Assembly (NCBI GenBank): GCA_021325365.1
Contig: JAJPHF010000079.1
Span: 1-64,000, forward strand
Source: Pseudomonadota bacterium
GTDB lineage: Bacteria > Chloroflexota > UBA6077 > JAJPHF01
DNA: 64,000 nucleotides
Direction of reading: 5' to 3'
The position numbers were made by a program, and so were the translations under genes. This document shows positions 49,468-57,255 of this stretch, piece by piece. Position 1 is the first letter of the stretch. Each line of letters opens with the position of its first letter. The notes beneath the pieces were generated by a model, which saw only the letters and a list, made by a program, of their open reading frames with translations, had not been told where the DNA came from and searched no databases.

Positions 49468-50532
49468 ATGGCAGTGATTGACGCCGACACCCACGTGGAC
49501 GAGACCGAGGACACCTGGGAATACCTGCTGCCCTCCGAGCGCCAGTACCGCCCCGTCTGTGAGATCGACGACCGCGACGGCAAGCCGTACTGGCTGGTGG
49601 ACGGCAACCGCTTCCTCCGCATCCCCCGCGACTTCGCGAAGACTGGCACCACCGTGGAGACGCGCGAGCTAAAGGATATCGGCGCCCGTCTGGCCGACAT
49701 GGACCGGCTGGGCACCGAGGTGCAGGTGATCTACCCGACGCTGTTCCTGCTGGCTCCTGCGCAGCGCCCCGAGGTGGACCTGGCCGTGCGCCGCGCCTAC
49801 AACCGCTGGGTGGGCGAGGCCAGCGACAAGTCCAACGGTCGCCTGCGCTGGGTGTGCCTCCTGCCCGCGGGCGACCTGGACGCCGCGCTGGAGGAGGTGC
49901 GCTGGGCGAAGGAGCACGGCGCGGTCGGCGTTCTGAAGAAGGGCGACCCCGAGTTCGGCCACTGGCCCGTCGATCCCTACTTCTTCCCGCTCTACGAGGA
50001 GGCGCAGCGGCTGGACCTGGCCATCTGCTTCCACCAGGGTACCGGTATGTCCGACATCGCCACCGGCCCCATCTTCTCCTACGGCCGCTTCCAGCGCCTG
50101 CCGCTCTCCGTCGTCAACGCTTTCTACTCGCTCGTCGCCAACAGCGTGCCCCCGCGCTTCCCGCGCGTGCGCTGGGGCTTCGTCGAGGCCGGCGCGAGCT
50201 GGGTGCCCTACGTCGCCTACGACCTCGCCCGCCGCGCCGCGAAGCAGCCTGACGGCGGCAACATCGACGGCGTGAAGTTCGAGCTACGCGGCGACCTGCT
50301 GGCCGACAACCGCGCCTACGTCACCTGCCAGGTGGACGAGGACTTCCCCCACATCCTGGAGCACACCTCGGGCGCCACGTTCGTCGTCGGCTCGGACTAC
50401 GGCCACAGCGACCCCTCGGTGGAGCACCACTTCGTCCCGCTGCTCGACGAGCGCGCCCGGCGCGGCGACCTCCCGCCCGCCCTCGTCCGCCAGATCACCT
50501 ACGACAACGCCAAGGCCCTCTATGGCCTGTAA
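49468..50532 (+). CDS. Amidohydrolase-2 family (ACMSD-like) metal-dependent hydrolase
   Basis: 354 residues. MAVIDADTHVDETEDTWEYL (DxDxH-like metal site), LADMDRLGTEVQVIYPTLFL, LAICFHQGTGMSD (His), WGFVEAGASWVPY and VVGSDYGHSDPSVEH (Asp). This is the TIM-barrel family that decarboxylates or hydrolyses aromatic-derived acids (e.g. aminocarboxymuconate semialdehyde, gamma-resorcylate). GGAGG precedes the ATG. Same family as 56065, not closely alike. Confidence 0.83.
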   Translation: MAVIDADTHVDETEDTWEYLLPSERQYRPVCEIDDRDGKPYWLVDGNRFLRIPRDFAKTGTTVETRELKDIGARLADMDRLGTEVQVIYPTLFLLAPAQRPEVDLAVRRAYNRWVGEASDKSNGRLRWVCLLPAGDLDAALEEVRWAKEHGAVGVLKKGDPEFGHWPVDPYFFPLYEEAQRLDLAICFHQGTGMSDIATGPIFSYGRFQRLPLSVVNAFYSLVANSVPPRFPRVRWGFVEAGASWVPYVAYDLARRAAKQPDGGNIDGVKFELRGDLLADNRAYVTCQVDEDFPHILEHTSGATFVVGSDYGHSDPSVEHHFVPLLDERARRGDLPPALVRQITYDNAKALYGL

Positions 50533-50631
50533 CGCGACAAGGAGCACGGCGGAAGCTGGCTGTGTGAGACGCATGGCGTCGATCCAGACTGGCACCCAAG
50601 CGGTTTGCGTCCCTCAAGAGGCGGCACTGGG

Positions 50632-51086
50632 TCAACCCGGTGGGTTCTCAAGGAGGAGGGCTCGAAAGCCGGCCTGTCGAAAGTGCTCATCCGTCGTCAG
50701 GGCTGCCGACAGGTGCTGCTCGCCCATCACGACGAACAGTCGGTCAGTCCCCATTCCTTGACCGCGCGGCTCCGATAAAGATCCAGCGCGGCGGCAAACA
50801 GCCGCGGCGAGGCGGGGAAAATCTGGACGAGGCCACTGGCCTGCAATGCGGCGATGATCTGGACAGCTTGAGTTCGGAACCGCAAATTGGCTAGCCCGTC
50901 GGCGATCTCCGTGAGCACGAACTCGGTAGTTACAAGGCGCCGCCGTTCTGCAGCGAGATATGCTTCCCACCGGAGCGCTGCATCGCGCCACTGGTCGCGG
51001 GTGTTCACCGACGCATAGACGTAGGCGGTATCGAGAAACAGCGGTGCGCGGCTATGCGCCACCGCTCTCGTCCGCAAGACAGCCAT
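50632..51086 (-). pseudogene. PIN-domain toxin with a frameshift
   Basis: PLFLDTAYVYASVNTRDQWRDAALRWEAYL (first Asp), LVTTEFVLTEIADGLANL and KEWGLTDCSS, then a TGA. In another frame FVVMGEQHLSAALTTDEHFR and QAGFRALLLENPPG continue to 50632. The usual VapC end is LTDCSSFVVM, so a loss of about 7 bases within a TCGTCGT-type short repeat at ~50740 explains the break. Start at ATG 51086 or 51101. It overlaps the antitoxin gene and is probably inactive. Confidence 0.7.
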
Positions 51087-51303
51087 GTGCGTAGCGATCA
51101 TGGTGGACCGAGAGGTCTATCACGCCCATATCGGTGGCCAGACGGCCGATCACCGTCAGCGGATACACTTCGTCTGCCGCGCTCTCCGCGATCGGCGCCT
51201 CGCGCTCAATCGTGATCACGTAGGTCGTATTCGGCTGCAAGTCCACGGGACGCTCGGGACGAAGCACCTCGCCATCGAACGTCGCCCGCACCGTCTGCGC
51301 CAT
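51052..51303 (-). CDS. AF2212/DUF104-like antitoxin
   Basis: 83 residues from ATG 51303 (GGGGTGGGG upstream). MAQTVRATFDGEVLRPERPVDLQPNTTYVITIE is the short beta-rich AF2212 (DUF104) domain. It precedes and overlaps the PIN toxin, the standard order. With the toxin broken, it may be a solitary antitoxin. Confidence 0.7.
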   Translation of the reverse strand: MAQTVRATFDGEVLRPERPVDLQPNTTYVITIEREAPIAESAADEVYPLTVIGRLATDMGVIDLSVHHDRYAHGCLADESGGA

Positions 51304-51360
51304 CGCCCCACCCCCTGCGGCACCTACCGACGATTCGATGGAATTGTACCGCACGGGCGC

Positions 51361-52542
51361 TCAGTGGCCGGCGTACAGGCGGTCGAGGTAGCCGCCGGCC
51401 TCGATGCGCTCCAGGTAGCTGTTGTCGTAGAAGTCGCTGGGATTCGCGTCGCGCGCGTTCGGGTGCGGCGACTGTTGGAGCACGGCCACAATCGCCGCCT
51501 CGGGCACGAGCTGATCGCGCGTCATCGTCGGCAGGAAGAACTCGTAGCCCGCGCGCACGAACTCCGGGTCGTCCTGCTCCGAGTACTTGGCCAGTACCGC
51601 GAGCGAGGTCGCCGGGTCGGTCAGCATGGTGTGGACGCCCTGCAGGTGCGCGCGCAGGTAGCGCTCCACCAGGTCGGGCGTCGTCTGCGCCACGTCGGTG
51701 CGCGTGGTGACGGCGCCCATCAGGAACGGGATGTCCATCTGCGCCAGGTCGGCCAGGATGCGCAGCCCCTGCTTCTGCGCGACCAGGTCGGTGGGCGTCG
51801 AGCCCATCCCCGCCTGCGCGTGGTCCGCGAGCACCGCCGTCAGCACCGCCTCCGACGTGCCTGGATACACCGCGGCCACGTCGCTGCCGAGCTGCAGGCC
51901 GTTGAGATCCAGCAGCTTGCGCCAGGCGAAGTCCGACACCGACCCTTGGCGCGTCGCGGCGATCGTCTTGCCGCGCAGGTCCTCCACGGAGCGGATGGCC
52001 GGCTGGGCGAACGCTTTGAAGGCCAGCTTCGGCGTCACGCCGGCGACGATCGTCGCGAGCGAGCTGCCGGCTTGCAGGTTCAGCTCCACGCCCTCATTGC
52101 CGGCGAGCATGAACTGCACGCTGTTGGCGATGAGCCCCTGCGTCGAGAGCGTGGACGACAGGAAGACCAGCTCGGCGTCGATGCCCTGTTGCTGGAAGTA
52201 GCCGCGCTCGGCCGACAGCCACAGCGGCAGCTGGTTGGCGCCCTTCGACGCATAGGCCACGGTGATCTTCGCGGGCGCCGGCGGGGCGGTGGCCGTGGCC
52301 GCCGTGCCCGGAGGCGCCCCCGCTGCCGCGGCCGAGCCCGGCGTCCCCGACCCGGGAGCCGAGGTCGGCGCGGCGGGTGCGGGGGCCGGGGGCGACGCCG
52401 CGCCCGGGGCGCACGCGAGCGCCGCGGCAAGCGCCAGCAACACCGCCAGGCGGCCCGCCCAATGCCCCGCCAGCCCGCCTGTCCGCTCCACAGCCTGTCG
52501 GTGTGCCCGCTGCCCCGCCAGGTCGCGCGCCCGCTGCCCCAT
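51361..52542 (-). CDS. NMT1-like substrate-binding lipoprotein
   Basis: 393 residues if ATG 52542 is used; start uncertain because the ribosome site is close. Lipobox LAAALACAPGA, Pro/Ala linker, then VAYASKGANQLPLWLSAERGYFQQQGIDAELVFL, RSVEDLRGKTIAATRQGS and a helical C-lobe. Same family as 7723, 25399 and 54807. No permease or ATPase adjacent. A longer frame upstream is low-complexity and probably not translated. Confidence 0.8.
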   Translation of the reverse strand: MGQRARDLAGQRAHRQAVERTGGLAGHWAGRLAVLLALAAALACAPGAASPPAPAPAAPTSAPGSGTPGSAAAAGAPPGTAATATAPPAPAKITVAYASKGANQLPLWLSAERGYFQQQGIDAELVFLSSTLSTQGLIANSVQFMLAGNEGVELNLQAGSSLATIVAGVTPKLAFKAFAQPAIRSVEDLRGKTIAATRQGSVSDFAWRKLLDLNGLQLGSDVAAVYPGTSEAVLTAVLADHAQAGMGSTPTDLVAQKQGLRILADLAQMDIPFLMGAVTTRTDVAQTTPDLVERYLRAHLQGVHTMLTDPATSLAVLAKYSEQDDPEFVRAGYEFFLPTMTRDQLVPEAAIVAVLQQSPHPNARDANPSDFYDNSYLERIEAGGYLDRLYAGH

Positions 52543-52799
52543 CCGCCTCACGCCGTCTCCACCTTGGCGCCATGCGCCCGTGGCTCGTCCACGCTCATCA
52601 TGGGGTGCCGCGCCCCGGCCGTCAAGCTGCGGTCGCCGGTCCCGCCCGTCAAGCATCGACCATCCGTCCTTGCCCGCCGACTGCAGCGGGTGCCCCCAAT
52701 TGCGGGATTGCCGCGCAAGAGCCGGAGTGCGCCCACCCTTGGGCCGTCGTAGATTAATGGTGGACGTGCCGCACGGACCAGCAACCACGGAGGTACCCA

Positions 52800-53900
52800 A
52801 TGAACGCCGTACTGACCAACGACCGCGCCGCCGCGGACACGGCCGCGCCGCGGTTCGCTAGCCCCGCCGAGCAGTGGGAGGCCGTGCGCCGCCGCGACCC
52901 GGCCGCCGATGGCCACTTCCTCTACGCCGTGGACACCACCGGCGTGTACTGCCGCCCGTCCTGCGCGGCGCGGCCCGCCCGGCGGGAGCACGTGACGTTC
53001 CACGCCACGCCGGCCGCCGCCGAGCGCGCCGGCTTCCGGCCCTGCAAGCGCTGCCGCCCCGACCTGCCGCCGCGCGCCGAGCGGGACGCCGCGCTCGTCG
53101 CCGAGGCCTGCCGCACCATCGAGGCTGCCGAGGAGCCCCCCCGGCTGGCCGACCTGGCCGCGCAGGCCGGCGTGAGCCCGCATCACTTCCACCGGACGTT
53201 CAAGCGGATCGCCGGCGTGACCCCGCGCGCCTACGCCGCCGCTCACCGCCAGCGTCGCGTGCAGGATGGTCTGGCGGCCGGCGCGGGTGTCACGGACGCG
53301 CTGTACGCCGCGGGCTTCGGCTCGGCCGGCCGCTTCTACGCGACCGCGCCGGCGATGCTCGGCATGACCCCCTCGGCCTACCGCCGGGGCGGCCAGGGCG
53401 AGGCCGTCTGGTACGCGGTGGACCGCTGCTCGCTCGGCTACGTGCTGGTGGCGGCCACCGAGCGCGGCGTGTGCGCCATCATGCTCGGCGACGAGCCGGC
53501 GGCGCTGACCGCCGACCTGGCGGCGCGCTTCCCGCACGCGCGGCTGACGGAGCCCGATCCCGGCTTCGCCGACTGGGTCGCGGCGGTGGTGCGCTTCGTC
53601 GACGATCCGGCCCGCGCCGGCGGGCTCGGGCTGCCGCTCGACGTGCGCGGCACCGCCTTCCAGCGCCGCGTGTGGGAAGCGCTGCGCGAGATCCCGGCGG
53701 GCCAGACCGCCAGCTACGCCGACGTGGCCGCGCGCCTGGGCAGCCCCCGCGCGGTGCGAGCGGTGGCGGGCGCCTGTGCGGCGAACCCTCTCGCCGTGGC
53801 GATCCCCTGCCACCGTGTCGTCGCCCGCGACGGCGGTCTCGCCGGCTACCGCTGGGGGGTGGAGCGCAAGCAGCGCCTCCTCGAACGGGAGCGGGCATGA
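52800..53900 (+). CDS. ada: Bifunctional Ada: DNA methylphosphotriester acceptor, regulator and O6-methylguanine methyltransferase
   Basis: 366 residues. Ada_Zn domain (GVYCRPSCAARPARREHVTF, GFRPCKRCRPD; four Cys, one of which accepts methyl), AraC-type HTH (~95-190), and methyltransferase domain with AIPCHRVVARDGGLAGYRWG (acceptor Cys in PCHRV). The methylated form activates its own regulon. The stop overlaps the next gene by 4 bases. GGAGGT precedes the ATG. Confidence 0.92.
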   Translation: MNAVLTNDRAAADTAAPRFASPAEQWEAVRRRDPAADGHFLYAVDTTGVYCRPSCAARPARREHVTFHATPAAAERAGFRPCKRCRPDLPPRAERDAALVAEACRTIEAAEEPPRLADLAAQAGVSPHHFHRTFKRIAGVTPRAYAAAHRQRRVQDGLAAGAGVTDALYAAGFGSAGRFYATAPAMLGMTPSAYRRGGQGEAVWYAVDRCSLGYVLVAATERGVCAIMLGDEPAALTADLAARFPHARLTEPDPGFADWVAAVVRFVDDPARAGGLGLPLDVRGTAFQRRVWEALREIPAGQTASYADVAARLGSPRAVRAVAGACAANPLAVAIPCHRVVARDGGLAGYRWGVERKQRLLERERA

Positions 53901-54688
53901 GGCGCGACGACGCTGCCACGAGGCGGGCGGCGGCCGCGAGCAGCGCGGCCGCCGGGGTGGCCAGCACGGCCGCCCCGGCGCCGTCGCTCGCCGCGCGGGT
54001 GGCCGCGCTCGACTGGGCGCCCATCGGCGCGGCGCTCGACGAGCAGGGCTATGCCTCGCTGGGCACCCTACTGACGCCGGCCGAGTGCGCCGCGCTCGTC
54101 GCCGGCTACGACGCCGCGGACGCCTTCCGCAGCCGCGTGGTCATGGCGCCGCGCGGCTACGGGCGCGGCGAGTACAAGTACTTCGCCTACCCCCTGCCCG
54201 AGCTGGTCGCCACCTTGCGCGCCACGCTCTACCAGGGGCTCGCGCCCATCGCCAACCGCTGGGCGGCGGCGCTGGGCCGCCCGGCCGACTACCCGCTCGA
54301 CCACCAGGCCTACCTCGACCGCTGCCACGCGGCCGGCCAGCTCCGGCCGACGCCGCTGCTGCTGAAGTACGGCACGGGCGACTACAACTGTCTGCACCAG
54401 GACCTCTATGGCGACGAGTCCTTCCCGCTCCAGGCGGTGTTCCTGCTCAGCGTGCCGGGCGCGGACTTCGCCGGGGGCGAGCTGGTGCTGACGGAGCAGC
54501 GGCCGCGCCTGCAGTCGCGCGTCGAGGTCGTGCCGCTCGGCCACGGTGAGGGCGTCGTCTTCGCCGTGAACCAGCGGCCCGTGCAGGGCACGCGCGGCGT
54601 CCGCCGCGTGACGATGCGCCACGGCGTGAGCCGCCTGCGCCTGGGCCACCGCTTCACCCTCGGCGTGATCTTCCACGACGCCCGGTAG
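53897..54688 (+). CDS. 2-oxoglutarate/Fe(II) dioxygenase co-expressed with ada
   Basis: 263 residues. LDWAPIGAALDEQGYASLGTLLTPAECAAL opens the fold; NCLHQDLYGDESFPLQAVFLLS contains the HxD iron ligands, and RRVTMRHGVSRLRLGHRFTLGVIFHDA carries the distal His and the Arg that binds 2-oxoglutarate. It overlaps ada (ATGA), so the pair is one alkylation-response operon. It is not a clear AlkB; a related uncharacterised prolyl-hydroxylase-like group is the better match. A role in repairing alkylated bases is likely inference. Confidence 0.82.
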   Translation: MRRDDAATRRAAAASSAAAGVASTAAPAPSLAARVAALDWAPIGAALDEQGYASLGTLLTPAECAALVAGYDAADAFRSRVVMAPRGYGRGEYKYFAYPLPELVATLRATLYQGLAPIANRWAAALGRPADYPLDHQAYLDRCHAAGQLRPTPLLLKYGTGDYNCLHQDLYGDESFPLQAVFLLSVPGADFAGGELVLTEQRPRLQSRVEVVPLGHGEGVVFAVNQRPVQGTRGVRRVTMRHGVSRLRLGHRFTLGVIFHDAR

Positions 54689-54806
54689 CGCGCCGCCGGC
54701 TGGCCCCCGTGCGCGCGACTCCCTATACTGGGGCCACCGAGACGTCGGCCCCTGCCGCCAAGCCGAGCCAGGCGGCTGCGCCGGCCCGCGCGCTGGAGTC
54801 GTTGCC

Positions 54807-55886
54807 ATGCCGCATCCGTTCGTCGCCCCACGTCGTCTCGTGCGGCTCGCGCCCGCGCTCCGGGCGGCGGCGGCCGCGCTGGCCGCGCTGAGCCTGGCCG
54901 CGTGCGCGGCCCAGGCGCCGGCCGCCCCGGCCAGCGGCGGCCCGCCCGCCGGCGCCGCGCCCGCGGCCAGCGGCCAGGCGGCCACCGCCGCCCCGCCGGA
55001 GCCGCGCCTGATCCGCTTCGGGCTGCCGTCGCTGGCGCTCTCCTACATGCCGATGTACCTCGCCGACGAGCAGGGCATCTTCGCGCAGCACGGCCTGCGC
55101 GCCGAGTTCACGATCATGGAGACGAACATCGCCCCGGCCGCGATGGATCGCGGCGAGACGGACATCGCCGGCAGCGGCACCAGCGCCGTGGACTACGCGC
55201 TGCAGGGTGGCGACGTGCGCATCTTCATGCGCCTCTTCGACCAGAGCCCCTGGACGCTGATCTCGCGCCCGGACATCCAGTCAGCCGCCGACCTGCGCGG
55301 CCAGACGATCGCCACCAGCGCCAGCACGCCCAAGCTGTTCGCGATCGCCGGCGTGCGCCACTTGGGGCTCGTGCCCGACCAGGACGTCCACTTCCTCGAG
55401 ACCGGCGGCACGTCCGCCTCCTTCACCGCGCTGCTGAGCGGCCAGATCGGGGCGGCCGTGGTCACGCCGCCGTTCGACTCCAAGGCGAAGGCCCAGGGCT
55501 ACCGCGAGCTGCTGTTCCTCGGCGACCTGCTCGGCCTGCCCTACGTCGACCTGCCCACCTCGAAGGCCAACCTGGACAAGCGGCCCGACGTCATCAAGGA
55601 TACTATCCGCTCGCTATTCGAGAGCATGCGCTGGTGGCGCGACCGACCGGACGACACCGTGGCGGCCATCGCCACGAAGTTCGACGTGGCTCCATCCGAG
55701 GCGAAGGACGCCTACGACACCTACACGCGCATCATGACGACCACGGGCGACGTGGACGAGCGCAGCATCCGCACCTACATCGACACCGCGTCGCAGGTCA
55801 GCGGCGCCCGCCCCGACGTGCCCATCGACTCCCTGGTCGACACCCGCCTGCTGCACGAGGTGCAGGCGGAGATGGGGATCAAGTAG
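54807..55886 (+). CDS. NMT1-like substrate-binding lipoprotein
   Basis: 359 residues. Lipobox SLAACAAQAP near residue 32, Ala/Pro linker, then RFGLPSLALSYMPMYLADEQGIFAQHGL and SAADLRGQTIATSASTPKLFAIAG. Same family as three other genes here, again without transport partners. The last ~60 residues (DVPIDSLVDTRLLHEV) are conserved with NMT1-type proteins. Ligand unknown. Confidence 0.8.
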   Translation: MPHPFVAPRRLVRLAPALRAAAAALAALSLAACAAQAPAAPASGGPPAGAAPAASGQAATAAPPEPRLIRFGLPSLALSYMPMYLADEQGIFAQHGLRAEFTIMETNIAPAAMDRGETDIAGSGTSAVDYALQGGDVRIFMRLFDQSPWTLISRPDIQSAADLRGQTIATSASTPKLFAIAGVRHLGLVPDQDVHFLETGGTSASFTALLSGQIGAAVVTPPFDSKAKAQGYRELLFLGDLLGLPYVDLPTSKANLDKRPDVIKDTIRSLFESMRWWRDRPDDTVAAIATKFDVAPSEAKDAYDTYTRIMTTTGDVDERSIRTYIDTASQVSGARPDVPIDSLVDTRLLHEVQAEMGIK

Positions 55887-55909
55887 CTTCTCCCAGAGAA
55901 GACAGGATG

Positions 55910-55926
55910 GTGGGGGACACCCCCAC
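55910..55926. terminator. 7-bp hairpin between convergent genes
   Basis: GTGGGGG-ACA-CCCCCAC, preceded by a weaker CTTCTC/GAGAAG hairpin at 55887-55901. It lies between the binding-protein stop and the amidohydrolase stop at 56065; the rest of the gap is C/G tracts. Confidence 0.45.
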
Positions 55927-56064
55927 ACCCCCGGTTGAGAGGAAGGAAAGGGCAAGTGGGGTGACACCCCCCCAGGCCCCCGGCAGGGGAGTCCCCCTGC
56001 ACCCCCGGCGAGAAAGGCGGGCGGGGTAGGCCCACGGCAGGAGAGCGCTCCTGCACCCCCGGTG

Positions 56065-57240
56065 CTAGTGGGCGGCGACGGCGGGCTTGCGGCGGCCGAA
56101 GTAGACCGACTCGGTCGGGAGGTCGGCGGGCTGGAGATTGAACCAGCGGATGGCGTTCTGGCCGAGCACCAGCCGCAGGTCTTCCTCGCGGTCGCTCAGC
56201 ACGCGCTCCAGCATGTTCACCGACTCCGGGAACTCCGAGTCCCAGTGCGCGTAATCGGAGGCGTACATCACCTGCGTGTTGCCCATCATGTCGAGCACGG
56301 TCGGCAGGATGTCCTCCTCGGGCTCGCAGGTGACGGCGATCTGCTCGCTCTTGATGATCTCGGACGGCTTGCGCTCGCACGCCGACCACTGCGGCCGGAG
56401 CTTCTCGAAGTGCTCGTCGAGCCGGCCTGCCCAGAACGGCAGCCAGCCGGCGGCGCCCTCCATGTAGGCGACTTTCAGGCGCGGGTAGCGGTCGAACACC
56501 CCTTCGCCGATCATGTGCATCATGGCGATCATCGCCTCGAAGGGGAACGCCGTCATGTGGACGTAGCTGTACTTCTCCATGCGCTCGGAGCCCGCGCCCA
56601 TCACGCCGTTCACGCCGTACTGGCCGTCGTGGCCCGTCTGGGGGTGGACGGAGAGCGGCATGTTCAGCGCCTGCGCCGCCTCGTAGATCGGGTCGAAGCG
56701 GCGGTCGCCGAGGTTGATGCCGTAGACGTTCGTCGGCAGCATGGCGCTGACGATGCCGTGGGCGGCCAGGAACTCCAGCTCCTTCACGGCGGCGGGCGGG
56801 TCCTGGCAGGGGATCAGGCCGACGCCCTTCAGGCGCTTGGGGGCGGCGGCGCAGTACTCCAGCAGCCAGCGGTTCACGGCGTGGCAGGTGGCGCCGGCGA
56901 GCCCCTTGTCTTGCAGGCCGTTCACGGTGAGGGCGACGGCCGTGCCGAAGATGATGGCGACGTCGATGCCCTCCTGGTCCATGTCGGGCAGGCGCAGGAG
57001 CGGGTCGCGCATGCCGGGCCGCGACGTGCGGATGTGCGGCGCGAACGGCCCTGTCACGGACGGCCCCAGCCCCTCGCCCTTGGCCCAGACACGGCCCTCG
57101 AAGAACATGCGCGAGGCGCCCATGTGGTCCACGACGCGCTTCGGGGCGCGGGCCGCGTACTCCTCGGGCAGCCAGGGCCCCAGCTCCTCGTCGGGCTCGC
57201 TGCAGTGCCCATCGGCGTCGACGACGAGTGCAAGCGACAT
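56065..57240 (-). CDS. Amidohydrolase-2 family (ACMSD-like) hydrolase
   Basis: 391 residues from ATG 57240 (AAGGAGC upstream). LALVVDADGHCSEPDEEL (DxDxH-like metal site), LPDMDQEGIDVAIIFG, PLSVHPQTGHDGQYG, KVAYMEGAAGWLPFW, and VMYASDYAHWDSEFPE (Asp). TIM-barrel metal enzyme, probably acting on an aromatic-derived acid. It starts 15 bases after the molybdopterin oxidoreductase stop, same strand, so the two are one operon. Confidence 0.85.
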   Translation of the reverse strand: MSLALVVDADGHCSEPDEELGPWLPEEYAARAPKRVVDHMGASRMFFEGRVWAKGEGLGPSVTGPFAPHIRTSRPGMRDPLLRLPDMDQEGIDVAIIFGTAVALTVNGLQDKGLAGATCHAVNRWLLEYCAAAPKRLKGVGLIPCQDPPAAVKELEFLAAHGIVSAMLPTNVYGINLGDRRFDPIYEAAQALNMPLSVHPQTGHDGQYGVNGVMGAGSERMEKYSYVHMTAFPFEAMIAMMHMIGEGVFDRYPRLKVAYMEGAAGWLPFWAGRLDEHFEKLRPQWSACERKPSEIIKSEQIAVTCEPEEDILPTVLDMMGNTQVMYASDYAHWDSEFPESVNMLERVLSDREEDLRLVLGQNAIRWFNLQPADLPTESVYFGRRKPAVAAH

Positions 57241-57255
57241 GGTCAAGCTCCTTTG

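Noticed and set aside
53897..54688. AlkB DNA-repair dioxygenase
   Set aside because: The HxD and distal His/Arg are there, but the AlkB nucleotide-recognition features are not evident. I kept it as a 2OG-Fe(II) oxygenase associated with ada.
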